From: Eulemur rufifrons
Taxonomy: Eukaryota; Chordata; Mammalia; Primates; Lemuridae
NCBI RefSeq assembly: GCF_041146395.1
Contig: NC_090995.1
Coordinates: 10,580,501 to 10,644,500 of the forward strand
Reading direction: 5' to 3'
Length of the DNA: 64,000 nt
The notes under the pieces were generated by a model. It was not told where the DNA came from, searched no databases, and was given only the letters and a program-made list of their open reading frames with translations. Both the position numbers and the translations under genes were made by a program. Below are positions 30,534 through 42,703 of this stretch, piece by piece. Positions within the stretch are counted from its first letter, which is position 1. Each line of letters opens with the position of its first letter.

Positions 30534-31094
30534 GGCTTCTAAGTCACATTTATAACTATATAATAACGTCTACACAAAATATATTGTTGCATTTTTTTCT
30601 TTATCTGCAGGAGATGCAAGATGGCAGGCTTCATATTAGAGCTCCAGAAAGCTCTTAATGTCTACTGTGACACATTTAATCATACATTATGCATGATTAT
30701 GCTAAATTCTCTTAGCTGTCATTCACAGCGCCAGCGGATTTAGAGAAGATGAGAGGTTTGGGATACGCTTGTGAATCCTGCTAAGAGAAACATGCCAAAC
30801 CAAACTGTTTTTTTTTTTTTTTTCTGGAGGCCAGCTTCGTTTCACACTTCAAGAACTGGTGATGAGGAAAACAATTTGTTCTCCGTCTAAAAATAGATAT
30901 GCTAGATGCTAATGTGAAAAGTTACTGAAATGATTTAAAGGAAAACAATTTACTCTGAGCTAGTAAACCCTTGTCGCTGACCTAACACACTTGTCCAATG
31001 GACTTCCATACTTTTGCAAAAAATCCTGCAAGTTTATTAAAGATTTCATTTTTGTTGATTTGCTTCTTTAAATGTTAAATATATGCTATACTAT

Positions 31095-31739
31095 CGTAGG
31101 GGCTAAGAAAACAATACCCCGAAATGAAGGCTTCAGAAGCAAATGTTTCTCTCTGACCTTCTTCTGCCTTCCTATCTACGGCCCCTCTTTCTCCTCCAGC
31201 GTTACCTGTAGAAACTAGAATTCCTCTTCCCCAAGGTGGGACATAAAACCAGAACACCTCTTCTTCAAAGCCAGCCATGAAACCTAAAAATACTACTCTG
31301 CCTCCCCCAATCCTGCCTCCTGTGTAAAAACTAGCCACAAAGAAATTATCTGATCTACCTTGTTTGATTGTAGGTCATATCACCCCAGTTCCAGAGAGGG
31401 TCCTACCCTATGCCCAGAAGGAAGGAATGAGTCTCGGAGAGGCCAAGAAGAATCTAGACAGACAGGCCTTGCTGGGTTTCCCAACTCAGTCTAGTAACAT
31501 TGGATCATACCCTTTTTGTCCAATCATATTTCTACATTGCCGTCCATGCTTTGTTGAACCTAAGCACAAAAATGGACAGTGTCTTCTGTCTTTTTGGGTC
31601 TTCATTCTGAAGGCTCCTGCGTCGTGTAAAACTACAGTCAAATAAATTTATATGCCTTTTCTCCTATGAACCTGCCTTTGTCAGTTGATTTTCAGTGAAT
31701 TTTGGGAGGGTGAGAGGAAGTTTTCCCATGGTCCCTACA
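31095..31739 (+). mobile_element. Solo LTR of an endogenous retrovirus, DMP1 intron 1
   Basis: Terminal inverted pair CGTAGGGG (31095-31102) and TCCCTACA (31732-31739), the first base pair decayed from TG. It contains AATAAA (31640-31645 region) followed by CTTTGTCAGTTGATTTTCAG, an ERV1-type U5. Flanks CTAT/CTAG suggest a 4-bp duplication. No internal retroviral genes are present. It is antisense to DMP1. Confidence 0.65.
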
Positions 31740-31917
31740 CTAGTGATAAGAGATATAAACCGAAGATTCTTAATCTTGGCTGTGTACTAGTATCACCCGG
31801 AAAGATTTTTAGAACTACCAATGCACAAATCGTATCCGGGGTAATAATCCGTTCATGGGTTGGGCACAGGAATAGGTTTGTTTTTAAGGTGCCCCAAGTG
31901 ATTTCTAACATTTTCTG

Positions 31918-32206
31918 TTTTTTTAGAGACAGGGTCTCACTCGGTCACCCAGGCAGACATAGTGCCTGGTGCAATCATAGCTCACTATAACTCAAACGCC
32001 TGGGCTCAAGTGATCCTCCTGCCTCAGCTGCCCAAGTAGCTGGGACTGCAGGTCTGTGCCACCATGCCCGGCTAATTTTTCTACTTTTGTAGAGATAGCA
32101 TCTCACTATGCTGTCCAGGCTGGTCTTGAACTCCTGGTCTGAAGTGATCCTCCCATCTTGGCCTTCCAAAGTGCTGAGATTGTAGGCATGAGTCACCAGC
32201 CCAGAC
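31918..32206 (-). mobile_element. Old Alu (AluJ-like) in DMP1 intron 1
   Basis: GAGACAGGGTCTCACTCGGT, CTACTTTTGTAGAGATAGCA, ending GGCATGAGTCACCAGCCCAG. It lacks the lemur-type linker. Confidence 0.88.
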
Positions 32207-35200
32207 TAAGAAATAAGAATATGTTGCTCAATAATGTCTGAAACATTGAGCTAAAGAGGTCATCTGATCTTATTTTTTAAATTTATTCAAGAAAATAATA
32301 GAAATCCTAAAACAGAGAAAAAATGTTCTTTGTTTCTACTTTTCTATGACTCAAATGGTCAAACATAGCCTCTCATTTTATATTATGGGCATTATCCCTC
32401 CTCAGTATAGTTATTCTTAATTTGCATTATTTTCTTTAGTCTAATTCAGCATAGTGCATCTTCAGTCCTTATGTTCTGATATCATTTTAATTTCTTTTTT
32501 AAATCCTTCCCCTAATAGCAACGGAGAAAAATATATGGAAATGCCTAGCTGTACCTAAAATGAACCTAATCCAACAGATATTACTTCCCTTTAGTTCCCA
32601 CAATCAAAACTTTTTTTTTAAGTTTTAAGGTTCATTTCTTTAGGAAGGCAAAATTTTCTCAAATATGTTAGTGTCCAGATAACTGCACTCTAATAGTTTC
32701 AATTTCACAGGTCAAATGAAAATTGGGTAGTTCGCCATTTCAATTTTTAAGGTGAAATTTGAATAAGGTGATAATCTCATGATGCTCTGAAAACTAGCAA
32801 ATATTATGGCCTTAATAAAAGATCAATGACTATTGAGTTCTCCTGTATTTTCTTTGGCTTGTCCATTATCTAAATAATTAGAAAATGAGGGGATGCCACT
32901 GTGCGTTTATTTTATACCAATGAATGTTGTATATTTTGCCAAGGAAGTGCATGCTTCCAGTGTTCGAGTTTCCTAGGGATGAATTATTATAAAACATAAA
33001 GAAGATGCACTAAGTTTCTCAGGCTTCTAGAAATACAATTTATCACCCTGACCTAAAGCAATACTATCTCAAATGGAAGTCTGGTAAACTAAAATAGAAG
33101 ACACCCTAGAGTTCTAAGAGAGCTGATGTTTCCTTCCAAACAATACAGTCCAACCTTAAGCATTAAAGAAAGTCAGATCTTAAACCCTACGTTGAGTTTT
33201 CGATTAGTATTTTTGATAAGAATAGTCATAATAGTTGAAGAGCATTTCCAAACAAGAGCTTTAAAATTTTATAAATTTTTTTTTAGCTACTATCCTCAAA
33301 AGAGTAGGAGCAGATATGTAGTAGCCCTGTTCTGAGTAATAAAGCCTGAAAATTAAGAGTCCAGAACTCCGTGTTCTTCATTGATTGGTTAATGCCATTT
33401 CTACATTCTACATGCTGCCATTTTACAATGAGAACATATTACAAAAGCAATCTGCTGCCTTGACTTGGGTTCCACATATCTGGAAGGCAATGCATTAGAC
33501 ACTTTCAACCTTTCTGAATTGTTTTCACAGAGTTGAAAAGATCCAAATGTTTAGGATCTGGAGAAGGAAATTTCAATCCGGATTTCAAGTGTGACCAAAA
33601 CTTCTTTGGACTCTCAAGTGAGGAAACTTGTTCTGGAATTTCCTCTAAGTTAAGATTCACTTGCAAAGTATCTATCTTCTTTCATGCAAACTGAAATGAA
33701 GGAAACAGGCCAAAAGAAGGAAATAAAGGTTTGAAAAATCATAAGCTCTCTTTTTCCCTTAGAAAACAATACCTCATGTTAATTTGCTTATTTTTTGTCT
33801 TTGTATTACTATCCTCAAGAATACTAATGAACAACATAGTCATTCGTAATGAGTATGTCAGCAGTCAACAAATAGTCACTGAGAATATGCAATGTGCATA
33901 TAATAAGCTAGTCTTATGAAAGTAAAATTACCCAGGATCCAACTAACCAAAACTTGTTAGAATTCATTTCATTATTACTCTTTGGAAATAAAGTGGAACT
34001 TGGCCAGGATAAGAACTCTATCAGGAAATCAGAGAAAGAAACAAATGAGAAAAAATTTCCTGTCCTTCCTATTGTTATTGTATTGAAGTCAATTACAATC
34101 AATCCAATATTATATGCCTTTGACCACAGTAAAAATAACTCTAAGGTGCCCCGAAATTAAATATAGATTTGGAAGACCCCTAAGCATCTTCGGACATTGT
34201 TCCACATCACCGTTTTGGGGTAGGTAAGTGGACCAATGCCCTTCAGAAAATTGTTTGTTCACATGTTTTTAACCAACAAGGTTAAAGTGGGATAGTTGAG
34301 TCTTAGTTAAACTGAAAGTTTGATTAACGAGAAGTTAGTACTCCTGAAGAAGACAGGTTGCATGAAATATTCCTATTACGAATGGAATCTTCTAAATGTC
34401 GTACAGAATGCATTACCTGACCACAGCTCTTACTCCTACTCTGTTGTGGAACACAGACACTTTTGATATAGATGGAGAAGTGGAATAAATGCAACAAATA
34501 AACTACATGTGGACAAGTGTGTGTGTGTGTGCGTGTGTGTGTGTGTATGTGTCTTCTATACTAGGAAATGTTTTAACAAGCAATTATATTCAATATTTAT
34601 TGAATTCTGACTCTATGCAAGGCATCATGCTAACCTGAATACTCAGCTAAACACTACAAAAAATATAATTATCACACCCATGGTTTATTTCAGTGGTCTT
34701 AGCATTTTTCAGCTATTCAGTTCATAATGAGTATTACTAGATGCTCTCTAGATGAATGACATTAAACCATTTTTAACTTTCAAAAAAAAGTATTTTGAAA
34801 GTCCTGTCAGTCCAGTTTAGATTCTTTCACAATGTCTTATAGGCTATGAACATCTCCATATCCATGAAACCTAATTGCAAAAGTTTCATTTGTTTTGCTA
34901 ATTAAAGCTAAACTTCAAAATGACCTTCCGTCTGTCTCCTGTTCCATAAACTTTCCCTTTCAGCAGCATCATGCAGAGATCTCATTAAAGCACCACCAAG
35001 AAAAACACCTGGCTCTATTGACTTAACATGTCATTTTAATATCATTATTTGCTGCAGCATAAACGACAGACACAAAAATAGGAATTTTTTTTTTTACCAG
35101 AATTCAGCTCTCCCCATCTTTCTCTGCATGGCATAATGCCTCTCAACATGTATACATATTTAATATTTTCCAAACAACACAGAAAAAGTCATTAAAAAAA

Positions 35201-35224
35201 AATTAAATGATGCAAATGTCTTAC
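32207..35224 (-). other. DMP1 intron 1, exon-1-proximal part
   Basis: AT-rich. A (GT)n run is at 34518-34548 and an L2-like patch near 34575-34660. No coding signal. Confidence 0.5.
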
Positions 35225-35316
35225 CCTCATTAGTTCGCAAAGACTTTTCCCCAAAGGTCTCAACAATCAGGTTGAAGTTCGGACAGAGAAACTCTACACC
35301 CGGCCTTGTGTTGATA
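35225..35316 (-). other. DMP1: DMP1 exon 1, non-coding 5'UTR
   Basis: On the minus strand this stretch resembles the untranslated first exon of DMP1 as I recall it, including CAGAGTATCAACACAAGGCC and CCTTTGGGGAAAAGTCTTTG, and ends at a good donor (GAGG|GTAAGA). The 3' edge at 35225 is set by the donor. The 5' edge is inferred from a TATA-like TTTAAAT about 30 bp upstream, so it may shift by several bases. Confidence 0.75.
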
Positions 35317-35420
35317 CTCTGAACACTTCTCCGGTGGGACAGGAATTTAAACTCTGCTGCAGCTCTTCAGAGCCAATCAGCCTCAGGCGGGGGGTGACTG
35401 ACATCACAAGGTGTCACCGG
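35317..35420 (-). promoter_or_regulatory. DMP1 proximal promoter
   Basis: On the minus strand, upstream of exon 1, there is a TATA-like TTTAAAT (35345-35351 region), an inverted CCAAT box (plus-strand CCAAT at 35373-35377) and a CRE-like TGATGTCAG near 35398-35406. Spacing between TATA-like box and the presumed start is about 30 bp. This is promoter-shaped, but assigned by position and motif only. Confidence 0.55.
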
Positions 35421-36802
35421 GACCCCGGTACACCCACACTTCCTCCAGCTGGCAGGGGCAGGTTTTCCCTAAAAAGCTCTTGTGGTTCCCAAATGACTAG
35501 ACTAGTTTCCATTAAATTGAAGATCTTCCTAAAGCTTTATTTTGGTTTCTAAATATATGTCATTCACATCCATGCAGGCTTATGAGCATTATAAACAATG
35601 ACAATGTCTTCCACCCACTGACAGATCCCAGCAGACGCAAGGATGGGAAAGGAATGGGAGGGTCAGGGGTGGGGAGAAAGTTTCCTGTTAATGTACATTT
35701 CCAGGTCGTACATGAAGGAAGCTACTAAAATACTAGATTTTCTTAAATTGTTGGTTTTCTTTTTTTCCTCTTTTAACAACTTCTACTACTCATCTTTTTT
35801 TTCCTCTCTTCTCCCTATCCCCATACACACACAAAGTCCCCCAATTCCTACTAACCTAATGAGGGGACCCACTTACAAAATTCTCTGGTTATTGAAAATG
35901 TCAAAGCACCTCCCTTAATTAACTTTTGTTTTTAACCAAAAAGAATTAAAATCTAACACTTCATTATTCCCCCTAACCGTCTGCCACATTTTAATGACTC
36001 TTTGAAATCAGAATTAGATTAAGGGGAACACTAGTGGGGTAGCATCCAGAGAAAGTGGTCTTCAAGAGACTCTATGCCATCACTACAAAGTAATGAAAAG
36101 GATAAAATGATTATTTGCCAAAACTCTTTTCAGGGTGTGCACGGAAAGTTGTTGTAGGAAGCTGGAAGTGGGTTTGGAACCTCCCAGGGAGCTTGCTCAA
36201 GTAACAATAGAACAAGCACTGGACAGGTATTTAAAGGATATAAGCTACTGGACCCCAATTTCCTTAGTAGCTCACCTGGAGCTGTTGTTCTGAGCACTTC
36301 AGTTCTTTACATGACCTCTCCTTGTGGCTTGGTCTTCTCACAACATTGTGGCTAGAGCCCAAGAGCTGCCCAGAATGTCACTTTTCTTACATTCTGTTGG
36401 TCAAGTCAGTCATAAGGTGATCCAAGATTCAGAAGGAGGAATAGTCTCCACCTTTTGATGGGAAGATCAGAATGCACGTATAGATAGATAGCAGAGGAAA
36501 TGGTGGGGCAATTTTTGGAGATTAGTTACCACACTGCATGATGAGTTATACCCACAAATTCCAAACAGTGTGTCTGAGGACAAACCACCATCTGCCACAA
36601 GACCTCCAATGTCTATGGAGGAGTCAGTAGAAAAGCAACAGGATATCTGATGGACGTGAGAACAGGAGAACTATAAAACAGTCAATAATTATTGCCAGTG
36701 GGCACCAATGGCACATAACAACATCTGAAGGATCTGGAGTGCTCGAGCCCTACAAATTCTCAAAATGGAGCCACCACGGCTGCCTCCCAGAACACACAGC
36801 CA

Positions 36803-36904
36803 TGCCGCTTGGGCAGCACATATACTAAAATTGGAATGAAACAGAGATTAGCACGGCCCCGTGCAAGGATGACACGCAAATTCGTGAAGTGTTCCATATT
36901 TTTA
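36803..36904 (+). pseudogene. U6 snRNA pseudogene, 5' half of a U6-L1 chimera
   Basis: CTTGGGCAGCACATATACTA, AATTGGAATGAAACAGAG, GGATGACACGCAAATTCGTG, TTCCATATTTTT is nearly full-length U6, with small deletions (CAGAGAAGATTA to CAGAGATTA, and in CCCCTGCGCAAGG). It runs straight into L1 sequence. Confidence 0.9.
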
Positions 36905-37240
36905 ATGGTGAATTAATACTTTTTGTAACAACCTGGATGGAACTAGAGACCATTCTTCTAAGTGAAGTATCGCCAGAATGGAAAAACAAACGCCACATGA
37001 ACTCATTATTAAATTGGAACTAATGGATCAACACCTGTGTGCGCATATGGTAGTAAAACTCAACAGAAAGCAAGTAGGGGGGAGGAGGGAGGAGGGGACG
37101 GGTAAATTTACACCTAACGGGTACAATGCATGCTTCCTTGGCGATAGGTGCTCTTATAACTTTGACTCAAACTGCACAAAAGCAAAACATGTAATCAAAA
37201 GGTTGGCACCCCTGCAATATTCTAAGAAAAAAAAAAAAAC
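36905..37240 (+). mobile_element. LINE-1 3' end fused to U6
   Basis: GTAACAACCTGGATGGAACT, CTTCTAAGTGAAGTATCGC, GACGGGTAAATTTACACCTA and the lineage-type end CACCCCTGCAATATTCTAAG with a 13-nt A tail. It follows the U6 oligo-T directly, as in template-switch chimeras. Confidence 0.88.
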
Positions 37241-38593
37241 CAGACAGCGTAATAGAGTTTTCTAAGATGCACGTGTATCTAAAGACTTATACCAAAAGAT
37301 CAGAGTTCAGCTGCCTATGGGATATGGAGAAGAACAGAAGAGGTGTGTGGATTGAAGGTAAAAAGAAAAAAATTCAGCATGTCATAAGCAGAAGATAGTC
37401 AATGACTCAATTATCTGCTATCTGAGGCAAAATGGTGGCGGATAATGTGTGAAGGAAGAAGAAAGGAAAAGCCTAGAAGCATTAGGTATCACTTCCACTC
37501 ACATTCCATTGATGATAACTGCAACACGGGTGTTTCTGAGCGCAAGGGAGGGGTGTCGTCCTGAGCTGGGCAGGGTGCCTCCCAGGGACAACTCTCCACA
37601 TCGTAGAATAAAGAGCACACGTGTTTGGTGGAAAGCCAAATTTTCTGCTTGGCTGCTAAAAGCTGCTGAGCTTAAGGACATGTTCAAAAATTTATAGCAC
37701 AAGGAATTTGCCAACCAGCAGATCCAGCTCAAATGAAGTGAAGTGATTTGCTATTATTGGTACCTTGCATGGATTTTCTCATTTAATGCTTATGTTAACC
37801 CTGTGAAATAGGTATTGTCATTATCCCAAATTAAAAATGAAGAAAGTGAAATGCCAAGAGGTTATGTAACTTGCCCAATGTCACACAGTCAGTGAGTGAA
37901 AGAGCCGGGGATTCCAAAAAGTATATTTTTGAATTCTTTGTTTTGAGGCTTGGGAGTAGATGAAAAAAAATTTTTTTTTTTAATTTTCTTACTTGTGAGA
38001 AATTTGAAAATTTCCACTGACTATTGGGAGCCTGTTTTTGAATTTACAGTGACACAACTTAACTATTTGGAAAAGGTTGATTTCAGTCTTCCCCCAAAAT
38101 TGATTCTCTTCCAATCTGGAGACCTCAGGATGTTCTGATCTTGGTGAAAATTGCCAGTGGAATAAAAATAGACAACACTGAATACACTGTGTACCACGTC
38201 TTTCTTTGCCAGCCTTAAATAATGCTTAGACTAGATTACAGTATCAGTTCTCCAATTATTCCTACTTGGGACTTCCTTCCTACAACACTTCTTGGTCAAT
38301 GAAAGGATTCCAGAATAGTCCATTCTTAATTTGCAAAAGGAAAAAGATTGGCCTAGAAAAGAGTAGCTTAATCTTGAACTAAAAGTCTCCGTCAGTGGCA
38401 GACTAGTTCAATCATAACAAAGATGTGTGTGAAAACCTTCCACTAACATAGTCTAATAAGGTAACAAAGTGATAGCATCAAAGCATTCCAAATTCTATGA
38501 AATACCAGGCAAATGATTGTTGGTGCTGGATATGAACAAACCTGGTGGGACACATTTTCTCCCAAATGCTTTATTATTACTTTTGTTCATGGC

Positions 38594-38624
<31 letters not shown>

Positions 38625-41600
38625 TTTCATCCAATTAGGATTTTTCACTTTTCTAATAAAACATGTAATTTCGGCAAACCAGATTATGCATATATTTCTT
38701 TAAATCTAAGTTTCATATGTACAAAAATATTCATCAGACGCACCATCAACATAATGGATAAGAAAAGTGATACTGAAACAGATTTCTTCTTGCCTGGCAG
38801 TTACATCAACTGCATGTTTTGCCACGCTGGGGTGGCTGTATTTGATGAGCAGAAGCAGAATGATCATTGACACCTTTGAACAACAGTAATCATTATGTAG
38901 ACAGGTAAACATTGCACTTAGGAATACATTAAGCTTCATGTCATAGTGTCTTGTCCTCAGTCCTTGGTTTGATCTATATGTTTAAGCATTCACATGAACC
39001 AAATTAGAGTTCTCCTTCTTAAATACAGATGTTAAAATTGCTAATCTTCTCAAGCATTTTTTATATTCCCATTAATGGTAGGCCAGAAAAGAATTCCTTC
39101 TTTCTTAACAATAGAACATTTATATATCTACTAAGTTCTTTTTCTGCATACAGAAATACCAATTATAATCTATGTGCTCATTTTAATATATTTCCTAATC
39201 CTATTTCCAACAATCTAACGTTTTTAACTGTTTAAAACTTTGCACTTTATTCTTCTATTCATCGACCTCTTCTCTCTTCTTTCTCTAGGTGCCTGTTAAT
39301 ATAATCAGGGTCAGATAGATTCCTTGTAGGCACTTTGTAAAAAGACAATATTTCATTCCTTGCATAATTTAAAAGAATTGATGGGCTTGTCTAAGATCGT
39401 ATTTATTGTTATTTTAGGTCAAACTATTTGAAATTACTGTTTTTTAGATTAAATTGTTTAAAAACACCATTGAAATGTAGCAACTGGCACTGCCCTACCT
39501 TAGTTCCTTCTCCTCTTGTTTTACGTGATTTCTCTGTGAATCTTACGCTCCAGGCATACTGGTCTAGTCATTCTTATCCGTCAATACTATCTGCTTCTAA
39601 TCAGTGGTTCATCTTATTCAGAATGTCCTCCTTGCCACCTGTCAATAACCTTGACATCTTTTAAAGCCCCTTCTTCAAATCCAATGGGCATAGTCTTCTT
39701 CTTGACGACACATAAGCACTTGTGCTAGCCTTCTTGCCTCACATTTATTGATCAAATTAGTTTCCAGGCACTGTACTGGAATACAGAGAAGGATAAGACA
39801 CACTGTCTGCTTTTCAGGAATTTAAAATCTGATTAGAGACACAGACGCATAAACTGATTACCATAATGTAATGCAATGATACCAATACACAAATGCACAA
39901 GGTATTTTGGGTATTGAAGAAACACAGCTCATCCAACTGTTCCCTGTATTTACTGATTTTTGGAAAACCATCTGTCTTAGTTCAAGCTGCAATAGCAAAG
40001 TATTAGGTCATTAAATATGAAATGTCCAATTTTGAATCAAAAGTTGAGTTTATTGTATCTCAAACAAGAAGCAGTACAATGAATCGAAGGATGTGCCTCA
40101 ACTTTGGACACAGTTTTGCCATCTTAATAGAGAGCCAAAGTATGTCAAAATTAAGAATTGAACTTTAGAAGCCCAGAGTCAGAGAGACTCGTGAGACAGA
40201 GACCATCTACAAAGTTAAGGCAAAACAACATGAAATCCAGAAGACACCTCTTGAGTTCAGTTTAAAGATGGGAATTGCTGAGTCTCAGAACCTGACCGTT
40301 TATGGCAGTCTTCCAGTAGCAGAATGAGATAGAAAGGAGACAGAACATGGACTTCTTTTCTACATGGGACAGGGGAGAAGTTATGCGACTTTGCAGTGTT
40401 TAAAGAAGGGAATCTGTGTGCAGACAAAGCAGCAATGTGTGCTCAGGCTACCAGAGCAAAAGAGAAACAGAAATGGTGGGAGCGATACAAAGTCCAACAG
40501 GCGATGATGATCTGGAATGGGTGATATTTAAAGAACAGGCAGGCACCTGGGAGTTCTGCCTAAATCTGGGAAAGGGGCTAGTAGGATAAGCATAGTGTTG
40601 CTTTTAGCAGAAACATACCTCTTAGGAAAGTAAAAATTAGTTCAGACTGAGAGAGTGAAAAATCTGCCCACCATTTATCAGACTAGAATAACAGACACAG
40701 ATTAAAGCCCCTGCAAACTTACTAGGAAACCACGTTTCTCTCAAAGACACTGAAGCCATAAAGTGTCAGGACAACTTCCTTCTCTGAATGACTCCTGCTT
40801 TGTTAATCATTGAGAAGCTTCATTCTCTAAAATCGAAGATTATCTGAGACTTGCTGTCGGAGGTTATATTGGTGAGAATGAAGCATTCCATCTGGTGTGC
40901 AGTCTCCTTAATTGCATTGCATCAAGAAAGTCGACTGCGTGAGACGACAGGTTTGCTCCTGGTGTTCTCAGACCCACTGGGCTGGGAAAATTCAAATCAG
41001 TTTACTAGAACAGGGTGCGGAAGCTGGGCAGAAACCCAGTTAACAGATCGGGTCACTCAAGGGAGATTGCAGCTTGGGGACAAGGTAAGAGTCCATTTAT
41101 TGGAATCAGGATATTGGGACAAGACCAGAATGAAGTGTGCTTGGTGCTACACGTGTTGGTCTGTGATAGTATCTCTTGCCTTCAGTTCAGATTGGTCTCA
41201 AGGTATGGAGATAGAGTTAAGACAGCAAAGAAAGATTCAGTGGTTTCACCTGAGGACGGTAGCAAGGTGGGAGGAGCTGGAGACCAGTTGGGTGAGCCTG
41301 AAATCTAGTAGCTTGCGGAGAGCCAGTGATGTCGGCCTAAGCACGGTGCGGACCAGGGGTTGATTTGGGTTCTCACTCCAGGAGACGTCTGGGAATTAAA
41401 TTCTGCAAAGGACAGTTTCCTCCTCACAGGGTCTCTTTTAGGGAAAGAGAATAGGGGGACAAAGAAGGAAATAGAGCAAAGAAGAGAGGGGTAGCACTAG
41501 TGGCAAAGCTCAAAATAATGGGGCTCTGTAAATTCAGTGTTCCATGCTAGAGTCGACACTGTGCAAACCAATGGAGAACAGAATGAATTTAATGTATTGG

Positions 41601-42373
41601 TGACCTTTAGATTTTATGTCATTTTTCTGAGCTACAAGAGTGTCCCATAGGAATCGACTCTTTTTTTTTTTTTTTTGCATCTGGACCCAAGATCCCTGGT
41701 CAGAGGGTAGAGGTTGGGAACACTGTGTTGTTGACTTGTCTCATTCTCCAGAGGGTTTGCTTCCAAGCAGAGTGAATGGATCACTGTGAGAACACAATGA
41801 TCACAACGATATTTTCATCTATGACTGCGCTATTCTATTCTGTTCCGCCTCCTTTTAGGGAGAGGAAAATTGTTGCCGGTTATTTTGGTCTAAGGTTTTT
41901 CAAAAGTTCCATTACAAACCATCAAGCAAGTTTGACTTCTGGGAAATTCCACTCCAGTTAATAATTTAAAATGTGTTCCTATGGGGAGGCATGCCTTTAC
42001 AAAGGTTATCTTTTTAATGTCAGAAGCAGATTGGATGATAACAGCAGCAACCACCAAACCTCTCATTGCATTGCCTGATTTGTGGTATGAGCAGGTGTGG
42101 AAGGAATTCCCAGCCAGGTGGGGAGGATAAGACAAGCTCTGAGAGTAAGTGTTAAGATCTTGCATCTTCAGTCCTATGTGGAGTAAATCATGCAACCAGA
42201 AAGACAACTTGAATTTCCAACAACTGTACCAGCCCCGTCATAAGATTTTTATTTAAGGGTGACAGTGTCTCTTTGGCTATTTTACTGTGGTGCAGATAAA
42301 TCCAGAAACCATCCAACCACTGTTTTTCCCTGCCCCTTCCACATATAAATCTCTCCTTCTTTCTTTTCTTTTC
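37241..42373. other. DMP1-DSPP interval, mostly unassigned
   Basis: Contains a MIR (37745-37915), a long T-run (38595-38622), an L2-like stretch (39740-39900) and an unnamed block at 40000-41450 beginning TATTAGGTCATTAAATATGA. The 513-nt open frame at 40851-41363 has no recognisable domain and sits in repeat-like DNA. No gene supported. Confidence 0.45.
37745..37915 (-). mobile_element. MIR SINE
   Basis: CTCATTTAATGCTTATGTTA, AGGTATTGTCATTATCCCAA, TAACTTGCCCAATGTCACAC is a long reverse MIR core. Confidence 0.85.
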
Positions 42374-42703
42374 CTTTTTTTTTTTTGAGACAGAGTCTCA
42401 CGCTGTTGCCTGGACTAGAGTGCTGTGGCGTCAGCCTGGCTCACAGCAACCTCAAACTCCTGGGCTCAAGCGATCCTCCTGCCTCAACCTCCTGAGTAGC
42501 TGGGACTACAGGCATGCACCATCATGCCCACCTAATTTTTTCTATATATATATTTTAGTTGTCCATATAATTTCTTTCTATTTTTAGTAGAGACAGGGTC
42601 TCGCTCTTGCTCAGGCTGGTCTCGAACCCCTGAGCTCAAATGATCCACCCACCTCGGCCTCCCAGAGTGCTAGGATTACAGGCGTGAGCCACCGCGCCCG
42701 GCC
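42374..42703 (-). mobile_element. Alu SINE, lemur-type
   Basis: T-run, GAGACAGAGTCTCACGCTGT, lemur-type linker, ending CCACCGCGCCCGGCC. Confidence 0.92.

Noticed and set aside
40851..41363. 170-codon plus-strand frame
   Set aside because: No domain or splice context recognised; non-ATG start and repeat-like surroundings.
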